A DNA stretch of 64,000 nt from NCBI RefSeq assembly GCF_000328475.2, contig NC_026480.1, positions 434,001 through 498,000 of the forward strand, written 5' to 3'. Below, in pieces: positions 20,926 through 31,241 of this stretch (the stretch's first letter is position 1; each line of letters begins with the position of its first letter). A model generated the notes under the pieces. It was not told the DNA's origin, made no database searches, and saw only the letters and a program-made list of their open reading frames with translations. This DNA is from Mycosarcoma maydis (Eukaryota > Basidiomycota > Ustilaginomycetes > Ustilaginales). The translations under genes were made by a program, and so were the position numbers.

Positions 20926-21150
20926 GTACGCGCGCCATACGCGCGCGACACGCACTCAGTACACCAGCGGTACGTCCGCGGTACGCGTGCGATACACTCG
21001 CAGTACGCGCGCCATACGCGCGCGACACGCGCTCAATGCACCCGCAGTACGACCGCGGTACGCGTGCGATACACTCGCAGTACGCGCGCCATACGCGCGC
21101 GACACGCGCTCAATGCACCCGCAGTACGACCGCGGTACGCGCGCAAGTAT
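20926..21150 (+). repeat. 77-bp CpG-rich minisatellite within the LTR
   Basis: About two and a half to three copies of a unit containing GTACGCGCGCCATACGCGCG, a near-palindrome, and GTACGACCGCGGTACGCGTG. It recurs in every LTR of this family and generates long but meaningless open frames rich in Arg, Ala and Thr. Confidence 0.85.
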
Positions 21151-21395
21151 AGTAACTCGCCAGAGTTTCCCCGCTTCACAACATAGCGCTGGTAGCGAGA
21201 AGCCCAGAGTAGATTCACACAAGTCGCTGGACGACTGTGGGAACACGCCGTTGGCTACAGACTCGTACCAAGTGGAAGAACCTGAGGGAGAACAGACTCA
21301 TGCATCTGGCCAGTTGTGGCCACAGCTAGTCAGTTGTATGAGGAGCTGACGTATAGGGAGAAGCTCATGTAGGATACTCCAGTCGACTCATGTAC

Positions 21396-21402
21396 ATAAA
21401 TA
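21396..21402 (+). promoter_or_regulatory. TATA-like box of the copia LTR
   Basis: ATAAATA in CATGTACATAAATACAGAG, about 170 bp upstream of the LTR end and conserved in all full-length LTRs here; probable core promoter of the genomic RNA. Inferred from position only. Confidence 0.5.
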
Positions 21403-21568
21403 CAGAGGGAACGCTCACACTCTTGTAGTTAGTCCCTTGTCCAATTCACACTATCCAAATACATCCCAAACCATTCTCGACCCTACTCAGTCCCAACTCG
21501 CCTCTCTAAGGAAAGGGAGACTTCGATCATCCAGCGCCCGCTAAGGATTCCACCGCGAATATTGAATA

Positions 21569-21580
21569 GGTTATGAGCCC
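21569..21580 (+). other. Primer binding site, half-tRNA initiator-Met type
   Basis: GGTTATGAGCCC directly after the LTR is the exact complement of the anticodon stem-loop of eukaryotic initiator tRNA-Met (GGGCUCAUAACC). This is the priming mode known from Drosophila copia, where a cleaved 5' tRNA half is used. The ATG in the site, complementary to the CAU anticodon, is also the first codon of the gag frame. Confidence 0.75.
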
Positions 21581-22463
21581 AATCAATGATCAAGACCTTG
21601 CCTTCTCCTCTATGAGGGTTGGACTACCCAAACGGCTGATGTCCTCGGAGGACTACTTCGAATGGGCGACCTCGATGCAAAATGTCCTTTCGTGCAAAAA
21701 CGCGAACTTATGGTTCATCATCGAGGGACGACTCGTCAAACCCGAGGAACATCTGGGTGAGGGAGACCTTAAGGAAGTGAAGCTCGGCAACAAATTCCCT
21801 ACTAAGGATATCGCCGAGTACTATCGAGCTGACGTGGAAGCACGCAGCATACTCCTCAACTCCCTTGGACCCGCCCAACAAGCCCTGGTCGATACGTCAA
21901 CTACTGCTCGAAAAGTCTGGGAGAAACTTCGCGAGAACTACGCGCAGAACGTTGCTCAGCAGATTGCTTCACTCGAAGCGCAGTTGGCGAACCTCTACCA
22001 AGGAGATGACAAGATCAACGTCTACTCCTACAAGTTGGAGACTATCTGCAGGAAACTTGACCACGTGGATGCTCCGGTTAGCGGACTTCGCAAACTGAGA
22101 ACCTTTCTGCGTGGCCTCGGTCCCCAGCACGATGTCTGGCGAAAGATCTTCTACTTCAACACTCGTCTCTTCTTCCAGAAGGAAGGAGATTCCGACGAAA
22201 CAGCCAACAAGAAGGCCCTGGAAGACTACGAAATTGCCGTCAGCACGATTATGGCTGAAGAAGCCGAGCAAAAGTCTTTCCGGCGCCAATACCCAGCTCG
22301 GGCCATGCAAGCCCAGTCGCAGCCTGTCAAAAAGGGCAAAGACAAATTCTGCACTAACTGCAAGAGGGATAACCATAACCTCGAAGACTACTTCATGGAA
22401 GGAGGTCCTCAAACACAAGGATCGCACCGAGAAAGCAAAAGCAGAAGAAAACCAAGAAAGTGA
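21573..22463 (+). CDS. Copia Gag polyprotein region (copy A)
   Basis: A 296-residue open frame beginning at the ATG inside the primer binding site. It shows a retrotransposon Gag of the UBN2 type: YFEWATSMQNVLSC, IEGRLVKPE, ARSILLNSLGP, TARKVWEKLRENYA, IASLEAQLANLYQGDD, LRKLRTFLRGLGP. A zinc knuckle CTNCKRDNHNLEDY follows, in which the last ligand of the usual C-C-H-C is Tyr. The C-terminus after the knuckle is probably shifted out of the original frame (SRRKPRK then stop), since comparison with copy B shows length differences in the A-rich stretch. In the intact family gag and pol probably form one polyprotein. Gag packages the RNA into virus-like particles in the cytoplasm. Confidence 0.82.
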   Translation: MSPINDQDLAFSSMRVGLPKRLMSSEDYFEWATSMQNVLSCKNANLWFIIEGRLVKPEEHLGEGDLKEVKLGNKFPTKDIAEYYRADVEARSILLNSLGPAQQALVDTSTTARKVWEKLRENYAQNVAQQIASLEAQLANLYQGDDKINVYSYKLETICRKLDHVDAPVSGLRKLRTFLRGLGPQHDVWRKIFYFNTRLFFQKEGDSDETANKKALEDYEIAVSTIMAEEAEQKSFRRQYPARAMQAQSQPVKKGKDKFCTNCKRDNHNLEDYFMEGGPQTQGSHRESKSRRKPRK

Positions 22464-25400
22464 CGGGAAACCTGGCACAAGTCGACTCCGACGAGATGAA
22501 TCTGTGTCTCCACGTGTCCACACCCGATGACAACGTCGCTCCCCAAAAATGAAACCTGGATCATTGACTCTGGCGCAAGCCGACACATGACCGGGCGACA
22601 AGACCCTCTTCTCGACGTACGGACCATCTCCTGTCCAGGAGGTATTCGTCGCTGACAACAGAGGAGTTCCGGTTGCTGGCATGGGCAACGTCAGACTGGT
22701 GATGAGTAACTCGAAGGGATCGCGGAAGTCGATTACACTTCAAGATGTCCTCCACGTTCCAGGACTTGGGAACAATCTCTTCTCTACACCACAGGTGCAA
22801 CGCCTCGGTGGAAGCATCAACTTCACCAAGAAAACGGTCGAAATCTTCGACAAAAAGGGTCGACTGGCCCTGAGGGGCAAACGCCGTGGAGATGTGAACT
22901 ACCTGCTAGTGGAAGGAACTACCACCGCAGTAGCCAAACTCGTTACTAGCGAGAAAGCCTTTGGACCAAGCCAAACTCTGGCACCAACGGCTAGGCCACC
23001 TCCACATGCAGGCCACGCTCAAGACAGCATCGCTTACCGACGGCATGAACCTAAAGGCTATGTCGGGCCCCTCTGTCGGGACACAACTGCGAAACCTGCA
23101 TCAAGTCGAAGCATAGGCACGCACCGATCAAGAGCCGTGGACCCAAGACAACTCGACCACTCGAGCTAGTTCACATGGATCTTGCGGGGCCTCTGCCGGA
23201 AGGCTTATCCAAAGAGAAATATTACCTACTCATGGTGGACGATTGCACGAGATACTGCTTCGGGGCGGCACTGATCTATAAGTCATCAGCCTTCCAAGCA
23301 TTCCGAACCATCGATCGATGGACCCAAACGCAACTGGGAAAGCGTATCTGCCGAGTCCGAACGGGACAATGGTGGTGAATTCTTGAGCAGAGAGTTCTCG
23401 AACTACCCTCAATCACCGAGGTATAGGACGAGAGGTCACTCCAAGATTCACACCACAATCCAACGGTCTCGTGGAGCGCACTAACCAGATTGTCAAGGAT
23501 TATATTCGGTGCATGCTAGAAGAAAGCAAACTTGACTACCCAGTACTGGCCATTCGCCTTCAGTCACGGGCTGAAGCTTCGAAACATGTCGGCCACCAGC
23601 ACGGATTCTTCCAAGACACCTCATGAAGGAATGCATGGCAAACGCCAGGATCTTCAAGGCCTCCGGGTCTTTGGGTGTAAAGCCATGGGCACGCGTACCT
23701 GACGAACTCCGCAAATCCCTGGATCCCAAGTCTGTTGAATGCATACACCTGGGACATGTTAGCAATAACCACCCTTACATATACAGACTCATGGACGTAG
23801 AAACCGGCCAGATCTTCACAAGTCGGCACGTCATCTTCCGGGAGAACGAGCGGATTCGGCGAAAATCTGAAGCCCCCTTCGAGGAACTTTCAGATGATGA
23901 AACTGGAACCACGGGAAACAATCTCCCGAGGCCAGGATTACCGGCCCCGGTCCGCTCATCGCTGAACATCCCAAGGACTTCCCCATCGTCCGAAGAACCC
24001 AGTCAACCAGTGGGAGCCACCAACTACCCTCATCTCGCCTCAATAGAGGAAGCGCAATTAGCAGATACTACCGAGAGCGGTGATTCACTGGAGAGTCCAA
24101 CTCAACCACTTGTTCCTTCAGCAGAATCCACAGATGACGAATTCCATGAACCGATCAACCTTATTACCCTCAGAAGGCGACCCTCAGACATCCGAGGCCG
24201 GGACTCCTCATCGCGCGCATCAGAAATAGATGACGAGTCCGATGACTCTCTCGCTCTTCTCCCGACTCCTCACCAAACAGTGGGAGGAGATACAACAACA
24301 GTGGGAGATACAAGAACAGTGGGAGACAAAAACAACGCAAACGAGAGCACGGGTGACGAGTCACGTTACAACCTTAGGGCAAGGCCCCACAGACTTGGCG
24401 ATTACGCCCGGCACGTGACAACAAATCTTTCAAAGCCACCGGCCACCCTGAAACAAGCTCGCATGCGCGCCGACTGGCCCCTATGGGAAGGTGCCATCCA
24501 GGCAGAACTCAAAAGTCATGAATCCAACAAGACTTGGACCCTCGTAGACCACCCACAAAACAAAGCCACCAATGTGGTCAGCTGCAAATGGGTATTCGCC
24601 ATCAAGAAAAAGGCCGATGGATCTCTCGACAAATACAAGGCACGACTCGTCGCACGAGGCTTCACACAGCGATACGGATACGACTACGACGAAACCTTCT
24701 CTCCAGTAGTAAAGGCCACCACGTTACGCATCCTCATCGGCCTCGCCGCGGCATTCGACTGGAAGATTGTTCATTGGGACGCAGTCACTGCTTTCTTAAA
24801 CGGACGCCTATCGGCAGAAGTATACATGACGATGCCTCCCGGTCACGAAGTACCCGGGAAGGTCTGCTTCCTGAACAAAGCCATCTACGGTCTCAAGCAA
24901 GCCGGCCGCGAATGGTACCTCTTCGCTACGAAGGTACTCGAACAGCTCGGATTCACGAAACTGCAAGAAGACCACTGCCTCTTTCATTCCAAGAAGGCCG
25001 GACGACAGATCTTACTTGCATTATACGTCGATGACCTCGTCGCTGCGTCACCAAAAGCATCGGAACTCGCCTGGCTCCACACCGAAATCCAAACTCATTT
25101 AAAATCACAGATCAGGGCGATTTATCTTCTGTGCTCAACGTCAGCGTGTCGAAATCTACCAATTCCACTTCCCTAGGCCAACCTGGGTTACATCCAAAAG
25201 ATCCTCGATCGTTTCCAGATGCTCGAAGCGAAACCCGCCTTCACACCATTACCCGCCACTGGCATTGCTCATCCCGAAAACCCCGAGCACTGCTCCGTCG
25301 CGGACAAGGAACTCTTCCAACAGCTCGTAGGCTCTGTCAACTACCTGGCTTGCTACACTCGACCAGATGTGGCATACGCGGTACAAGCTCTCAGCCGCTA

Positions 25401-26078
25401 TTTAGCTCAACCGACGATCCACGCACTCTCTGCTGGAAAACACCTTCTCCGTTACCTCAAGACTACGCAGGACTATCGCCTCCGGTTCCCCAAACTAGCG
25501 AGTGGGAGGAATCTGACCCTAGAGGTCTTCACGGACGCTGATTTTGCAAACCAGAAGGCGATTTACTCTCCCAATCAAGAGTTAACCACCAAAAACAAGA
25601 TCGTCATACCGGTCGACACAACAAACACCCCTCGCAAAAGCGTCACAGGAATGATCTTCCTAATGAACGGTTCCCCAATCAGCTGGCTATCCAAACAACA
25701 ACCTATCATCGCAACCTCAACACAAATGGCTGAATATATCGCGGCCGCGGAAGGCGCGAAAGAAGCGTTGTGGGATCAGAAGCCTGTTTCATTCCCTTCA
25801 ACTTCGAGGAAAAGAAGCAATACCTCACTACATTGACAACCAGGCAGCGATCCAGCTATGCAAGAACCGCGGTACTTCACAAGGCTACAAAGCACATCGA
25901 CATCATCTACCACAAGATACGCGAATTGGCCGCCGTCGGTGTTATCAACATCGAATATACCGAGTCAGGGGAGCAACGAGCGGATGCGCTCACAAAGACG
26001 CTCAACCGTCAGCAGATCGAAAAGTTCTGCAAGGAGATTGGCCTGAAAGACAGGTCCAACGAGAAATCCTCTCAATAA
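22464..26078 (+). pseudogene. Copia Pol, copy A (protease-integrase-RT-RNase H), frameshifted
   Basis: Domains in order: aspartic protease with WIIDSGASRHMTG near 22556 (DSGA active site); pre-integrase His/Cys region and WHQRLGHLH near 22977; integrase core with HMDLAGPLPEG near 23172 and DNGGEFLSREF at 23365-23397; integrase C-terminal part in the long frame 23623-25176 (VECIHLGHVSNNHPYIYRL, FTSRHVIFREN); an acidic Ser-rich linker; reverse transcriptase ([31 protein letters not shown] at 25024-25035); and RNase H (TDADFANQ, then the tail to 26078 with HIDIIYHKIREL, EQRADALTKTLNRQQI). At least six one-base length changes break it, for example near 22600, 22960, 23070, 23405, 25190 and 25775, mostly in short runs. 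Few substitutions separate it from copy B. Family role: particle maturation, cDNA synthesis and integration. Confidence 0.88.
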
Positions 26079-26720
26079 ACTCCATGACGGAAACATCTGC
26101 CTTTCACAACCTTCAATTCGCCGTCGCTGAACGCGTGCGAAAACTAGGCAGATCGATACAACAGAAAGCCTGTTGGCCGCAGCTTTCGACCTGATGGGTT
26201 TGGATCATCCAAAGAAGGTCCCATCAAGGTTCAAGGACTTGCAAAAGGACTGGAAACCCAACTGACACAGTGGTATCCACAAAAGTCACCATGCACACTT
26301 CCTGATTCTCCCTCCACTGGAGGATAACGAGAACGAATACATGATGTATTCAGGGAACAAAACCTCACGCGTCGCCAAAAACCGAGCCTGTGAAAGTTCC
26401 CAAATCACGAGCATCACGTAGGTTTCCCAGGACCATGGAGCAGTCAAGTAGTCAACAAAAGCTCACCGAACGAAGCTTCAACGAGGGCACCACCTAGAGG
26501 AAAGATTCGCTGGAAAGAGCCGCAGCGCACCTCAAATGCCCCAGACACTTACACTTCGATCCGTAAGAGGACACGGCGCACACACCTTCCAAACTTGGAC
26601 GGAAAGTTTTACGCCGCACACATCAAGACAGAGAGCAACATGGCGCGATCCCCACCGAGTGGGAGCGTCAGTGTCTCTGCGATTCATGATTTGGGCACTC
26701 AAACACCATTCGAGTGGGAG
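26079..26720 (+). other. Copia 3' internal region with polypurine tract
   Basis: About 640 bp between pol and the LTR. It ends in GAGTGGGAG (26712-26720), a plausible polypurine tract for plus-strand priming. The 133-codon frame intact at 30809-31210 is broken here soon after its ATG. Confidence 0.6.
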
Positions 26721-27472
26721 TGTTAGAATATCTACGATTGGCGTTTAGTCTGATCGCCCACAATCATGCAACCCTTGCAGTAACCTAACCGGTATACACG
26801 AGTGACCGGACGGGAACGAGTAGGTGTCTCAGTACGCGCGCCATACGCGCGCGACACGCACTCAGTACACCAGCGGTACGTCCGCGGTACGCGTGCGATA
26901 CACTCGCAGTACGCGCGCCATACGCGCGCGACACGCGCTCAATGCACTCGCAGTACGACCGCGGTACGCGTGCGATACACTCGCAGTACGCGCGCCATAC
27001 GCGCGCGACACGCGCTCAATGCACCCGCAGTACGACCGCGGTACGCGCGCAAGTATAGTAACTCGCCAGAGTTTCCCCGCTTCACAACATAGCGCTGGTA
27101 GCGAGAAGCCCAGAGTAGATTCACACAAGTCGCTGGACGACTGTGGGAACACGCCGTTGGCTACAGACTCGTACCAAGTGGAAGAACCTGAGGGAGAACA
27201 GACTCATGCATCTGGCCAGTTGTGGCCACAGCTAGTCAGTTGTATGAGGAGCTGACGTATAGGGAGAAGCTCATGTAGGATACTCCAGTCGACTCATGTA
27301 CATAAATACAGAGGGAACGCTCACACTTTGTAGTTAGTCCCTTGTCCAATTCACACTATCCAAATACATCCCAAACCATTCTCGACCCCACTCAGTCCCA
27401 ACTCGCCTCTCTAAGGAAAGGGAGACTTCGATCATCCAGCGCCCGCTAAGGATTCACCGCGAATATTGAATA
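26721..27472 (+). repeat. Copia LTR 2 (block A)
   Basis: 752 bp, nearly identical to LTR 1. Followed at once by GCTGAGTGATGCGG, the start of a foreign fragment; the same junction occurs after LTR 6 (41737). Confidence 0.9.
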
Positions 27473-28534
27473 GCTGAGTGATGCGGACGATGGAAGAGTC
27501 ACGAGTATAGTAGTCGTCGTAGAAACCAAACCAAGGGAGACTCGAGGTATGAGGGATTGTCGTCACCTAACTCTGAGACTTTGTTAGAGACCTTTGTGTC
27601 TGTATCTGCGCTGGCGTCCCCCTCGGCCATTGCCTCGTCCGACTGTCCCTCGAAGGTCAGAACGAATTGCATCCAGGTCGATGACGATTTCGCCGGCCCC
27701 CTGAATTTAGACATCATCCCGTCCCATTCCAGATGGAAAGTAGAATCCCCATTGTCAGTCGAAAGCGGGGTGATTGCGAGCTGTCGAGAGTAGGCCGAAG
27801 GTGTGGGGACAGGATCATCGTCGTCAGCAGAACTGGATGAGTCTGTACTCGACGGTAGCCAGCAATACAAGCGTAAAAAAGTCCGTTGTCCCAAGCAAGG
27901 ACCGGGAGATACGAAGGAGAAGGACCAGCACCGGGACTCTCAAGCTCGGAGAAGCGGACGTCTTTGACGATGACTGCTCGTTTGAGTTCCAGGAGCCACA
28001 CTCGGTGCCCTTTGATAGTACGAGCCGCGTTCAAGCAACCCAAGTAGGTACCGCGAAGTGCACCGGGGCGCAGGTGCTTGCTGACGATCGGAAGATCGCG
28101 AAGCCAATTGTCGTGGTGTCGTCGGGAAGGACATCCTATGCAACACAGCCGAAGCGGCGGATGTTGAGCAGGTCTGGAATCGTCCCATATTAGATTTCGA
28201 ACGGCGTCTTACCACCTTGCGTTGCACCAGCGATGCGATCATGTACAAAGGCGGACTGTGATACCGCGCATGGCCAGCCACCGTTGCTTGCCGACGTCGG
28301 CGTCAAGGAACAGACTGCGCGCAACTTCCTTGACGGTCTGAATGGCACGCTCCGCAAAAGCATTGTCGGTATGCTATTGGGAGGACGATGCGGCCACTTT
28401 GATGCCAACGGAAGAGCAAAGGTTGCGGAAAGATGTAGACCAGAGTTCACCTTGATCAACTCGTACTCACGACTTCCCGGCTGCCTTTGTTCTGCATGAC
28501 TTCAACGGCCTATCTTTGAGTAGCTTGGCAAGCC
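27473..28534 (-). pseudogene. Fragment of a second Ty1/copia element (integrase end and linker)
   Basis: On the minus strand, broken frames read as the end of a copia integrase: HTDNAFAERAIQTVKEVARS near 28335-28400, then KHLRPGALRGTYLGC and IKGHRVWLLELKRAVIVKDV around 27960-28080, matching the usual G-x-F-L-G-Y...R-x-V-x-x-x-R-D-V-x-F-x-E pattern. A Ser/Asp/Pro-rich linker follows (VPTPSAYSRQLAITPLSTD). It is clearly different in sequence from the family of copies A and B. No LTR of its own is visible; the right side runs into the N gap. The frames contain several shifts. Confidence 0.68.
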
Positions 28535-28634
28535 NNNNNNNNNNNNNNNNNNNNNNNNNNNNNNNNNNNNNNNNNNNNNNNNNNNNNNNNNNNNNNNNNN
28601 NNNNNNNNNNNNNNNNNNNNNNNNNNNNNNNNNN
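28535..28634. other. Assembly gap (100 N)
   Basis: 100 N between the foreign copia fragment and a pol segment that starts abruptly in the integrase-RT linker. Confidence 0.99.
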
Positions 28635-30596
28635 AGCAGATCCACAGATGACGAATTCCATGAACCGATCACCTATTTTCCTCAAGAAGGCGACTCAAAG
28701 ACATCCGAGGCCGGGACTCCCCATCGCGGCATCAAGAAATAGATGACGAGTCCGATGACTCTCTCGCTCTTCTCCCGACTCCTCACCAAACAGTGGGAGG
28801 AGATACAACAACAGTGGGAGATACAAGAACAGTGGGGAGACAAAAACAACGCAAACGAGAGCACGGGTGACGAGTCACGTTACAACCTTAGGGCAAGGCC
28901 CCACAGACTTGGCGATTACGCCCGGCACGTGACAACAAATCTTTCAAAGCCACCGGCCACCCTGAAACAAGCTCGCATGCGCGCCGACTGGCCCCTATGG
29001 GAAGGTGCCATCCAGGCAGAACTCAAAAGTCATGAATCCAACAAGACTTGGACCCTCGTAGACCACCCACAAAACAAAGCCACCAATGTGGTCAGCTGCA
29101 AATGGGTATTCGCCATCAAGAAAAAGGCCGATGGATCTCTCGACAAATACAAGGCACGACTAGTCGCACGAGGCTTCACACAGCGATACGGATACGACTA
29201 CGACGAAACCTTCTCTCCAGTAGTAAAGGCCACCACGTTACGCATCCTCATTCGGCTCTCGCCGCGGCATTCGACTGGAAGATTGTTCATTGGGACGCAG
29301 TCACTGCTTTCTTAAACGGACGCCTATCGGCAGAAGTATACATGACGATGCCTCCCGGTCACGAAGTACCCGGGAAGGTCTGCTTCCTGAACAAAGCCAT
29401 CTACGGTCTCAAGCAAGCCGGCCGCGAATGGTACCTCTTCGCTACGAAGGTACTCGAACAGCTCGGATTCACGAAACTGCAAGAAGACCACTGCCTCTTT
29501 CATTCCAAGAAGGCCGGACGACAGATCTTACTTGCATTATACGTCGATGACCTCGTCGCTGCGTCACCAAAAGCATCGGAACTCGCCTGGCTCCACACCG
29601 AAATCCAAACTCATTTTAAAAATCACAGATCAGGGCGATTTATCTTCTGTGCTCAACGTCAGCGTGTCGAAATCTACCAATTCCACTTCCCTAGGCCAAC
29701 CTGGTTACATCCAAAAGATCCTCGATCGTTTCCAGATGCTCGAAGCGAAACCCGCCTTCACACCATTACCCGCCACTGGCATTGCTCATCCCGAAAACCC
29801 CGAGCACTGCTCCGTCGCGGACAAGGAACTCTTCCAACAGCTCGTAGGCTCTGTCAACTACCTGGCTTGCTACACTCGACCAGATGTGGCATACGCGGTA
29901 CAAGCTCTCAGCCGCTATTTAGCTCAACCGACGATCCACGCACTCTCTGCTGGAAAACACCTTCTCCGTTACCTCAAGACTACGCAGGACTATCGCCTCC
30001 GGTTCCCCAAACTAGCGAGTGGGAGGAATCTGACCCTAGAGGTCTTCACGGACGCTGATTTTGCAAAACCAGAAGGCGATTTACTCTCCCAATCAAGAGT
30101 TTTAACCACCAAAAACAAGATCGTCATACCGGTCGACACAACAAACACCCCTCGCAAAAGCGTCACAGGAATGATCTTCCTAATGAACGGTTCCCCAATC
30201 AGCTGGCTATCCAAACAACAACCTATCATCGCAACCTCAACACAAATGGCTGAATATATCGCGGCCGCGGAAGGCGCGAAAGAAGCGTTGTGGATCAGAA
30301 GCCTGTTTCATTCCCTTCAACTTCGAGGAAAAGAAGCAATACCTCACTACATTGACAACCAGGCAGCGATCCAGCTATGCAAGAACCCGGTACTTCACAA
30401 GGCTACAAAGCACATCGACATCATCTACCACAAGATACGCGAATTGGCCGCCGTCGGTGTTATCAACATCGAATATACCGAGTCAGGGGAGCAACGAGCG
30501 GATGCGCTCACAAAGACGCTCAACCGTCAGCAGATCGAAAAGTTCTGCAAGGAGATTGGCCTGAAAGACAGGTCCAACGAGAAATCCTCTCAATAA
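28635..30596 (+). pseudogene. Copia Pol 3' part (copy A2): linker, RT, RNase H
   Basis: Begins in the acidic linker (equivalent to about 24120 of copy A) and runs to the family stop at 30594-30596. Reverse transcriptase is split into frames 28743-29315 and 29048-30058; the segment with the YVDD active site, the RNase H core and the tail is largely continuous in 29532-30596. One extra T near 29252 and extra A's near 29620, 30065 and 30105 are the main differences from copy A. It probably represents the true 3' half of the element whose 5' LTR is at 20815. Confidence 0.85.
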
Positions 30597-30808
30597 ACTC
30601 CATGACGGAAACATCTGCCTTTCACAACCTTCAATTCGCCGTCGCTGAACGCGTGCGAAAACTAGGCAGATCGATACAACAGAAAGCCTGTTGGCCGCAG
30701 CTTTCGACCTGATGGGTTTGGATCATCCAAAGAAGGTCCCATCAAGGTTCAAGGACTTGCAAAAGGACTGGAAACCCAACTGACACAGTGGTATCCACAA
30801 AAGTCACC

Positions 30809-31210
30809 ATGTCACACTTCCTGATTCTCCCTCCACTGGAGGATAACGAGAACGAATACATGATGTATTCAGGGAACAAAGAACCTCAACGCGTCGCCAA
30901 AAACGAGCTGTTGAAAGTTCCCAAATCACGAGCATCACGTAGGTTTCCCAGGACCATGGAGCAGTCAAGTAGTCAACAAAAGCTCACCGAACGAAGCTTC
31001 AACGAGGGCCCACCTAGAGGAAAGATTCGCTGGAAAGAGCCGCAGCGCACCTCAAATGCCCCAGACACTTACACTTCGATCCGTAAGAGGACACGGCGCA
31101 CACACCTTCCAAACTTGGACGGAAAGTTTTACGCCGCACACATCAAGACAGAGAGCAACATGGGCGCGATCCCCACCGAGTGGGAGCGTCAGTGTCTCTG
31201 CGATTCATGA
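30809..31210 (+). CDS. Uncharacterised ORF between copia pol and 3' LTR
   Basis: A 133-codon frame, ATG to TGA, starting MSHFLILPPLEDNENEYMM and ending WERQCLCDS just before the polypurine tract. It is strongly basic in the middle (KSRASRRFPR, GKIRWKEPQR, SIRKRTRRTH). I recognise no domain. The other three copies in the window (about 26290-26700, 40553-40970, 44910-45330) lack a T two bases after the ATG and differ by further small gaps, so they stop within a few codons. Either this copy keeps a real third ORF of the family, or it is open by chance. The region lies where some copia elements carry env-like or antisense genes, but no membrane segment is visible here. Confidence 0.35.
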   Translation: MSHFLILPPLEDNENEYMMYSGNKEPQRVAKNELLKVPKSRASRRFPRTMEQSSSQQKLTERSFNEGPPRGKIRWKEPQRTSNAPDTYTSIRKRTRRTHLPNLDGKFYAAHIKTESNMGAIPTEWERQCLCDS

Positions 31211-31241
31211 TTTGGGCACTCAAACACCATTCGAGTGGGAG

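Larger units (their letters stand above)
20815..21568 (+). repeat. Copia LTR 1 (5' LTR, block A)
   Basis: 754 bp, TGTTAGAATATC...GAATATTGAATA. It contains a CpG-rich 77-bp tandem repeat (about 20926-21150), a TATA-like ATAAATA and a conserved 3' end CGCCCGCTAAGGATTC. It does not end in the usual CA. Confidence 0.9.

Noticed and set aside
20896..21349. Long open frames (96 and 143 codons, both strands) in the LTRs, repeated at 26802, 31325, 35155, 41065 and 45420
   Set aside because: They are products of the CpG-rich minisatellite, which has few stops in any frame; composition is Arg/Ala/Thr repeats with no domain.
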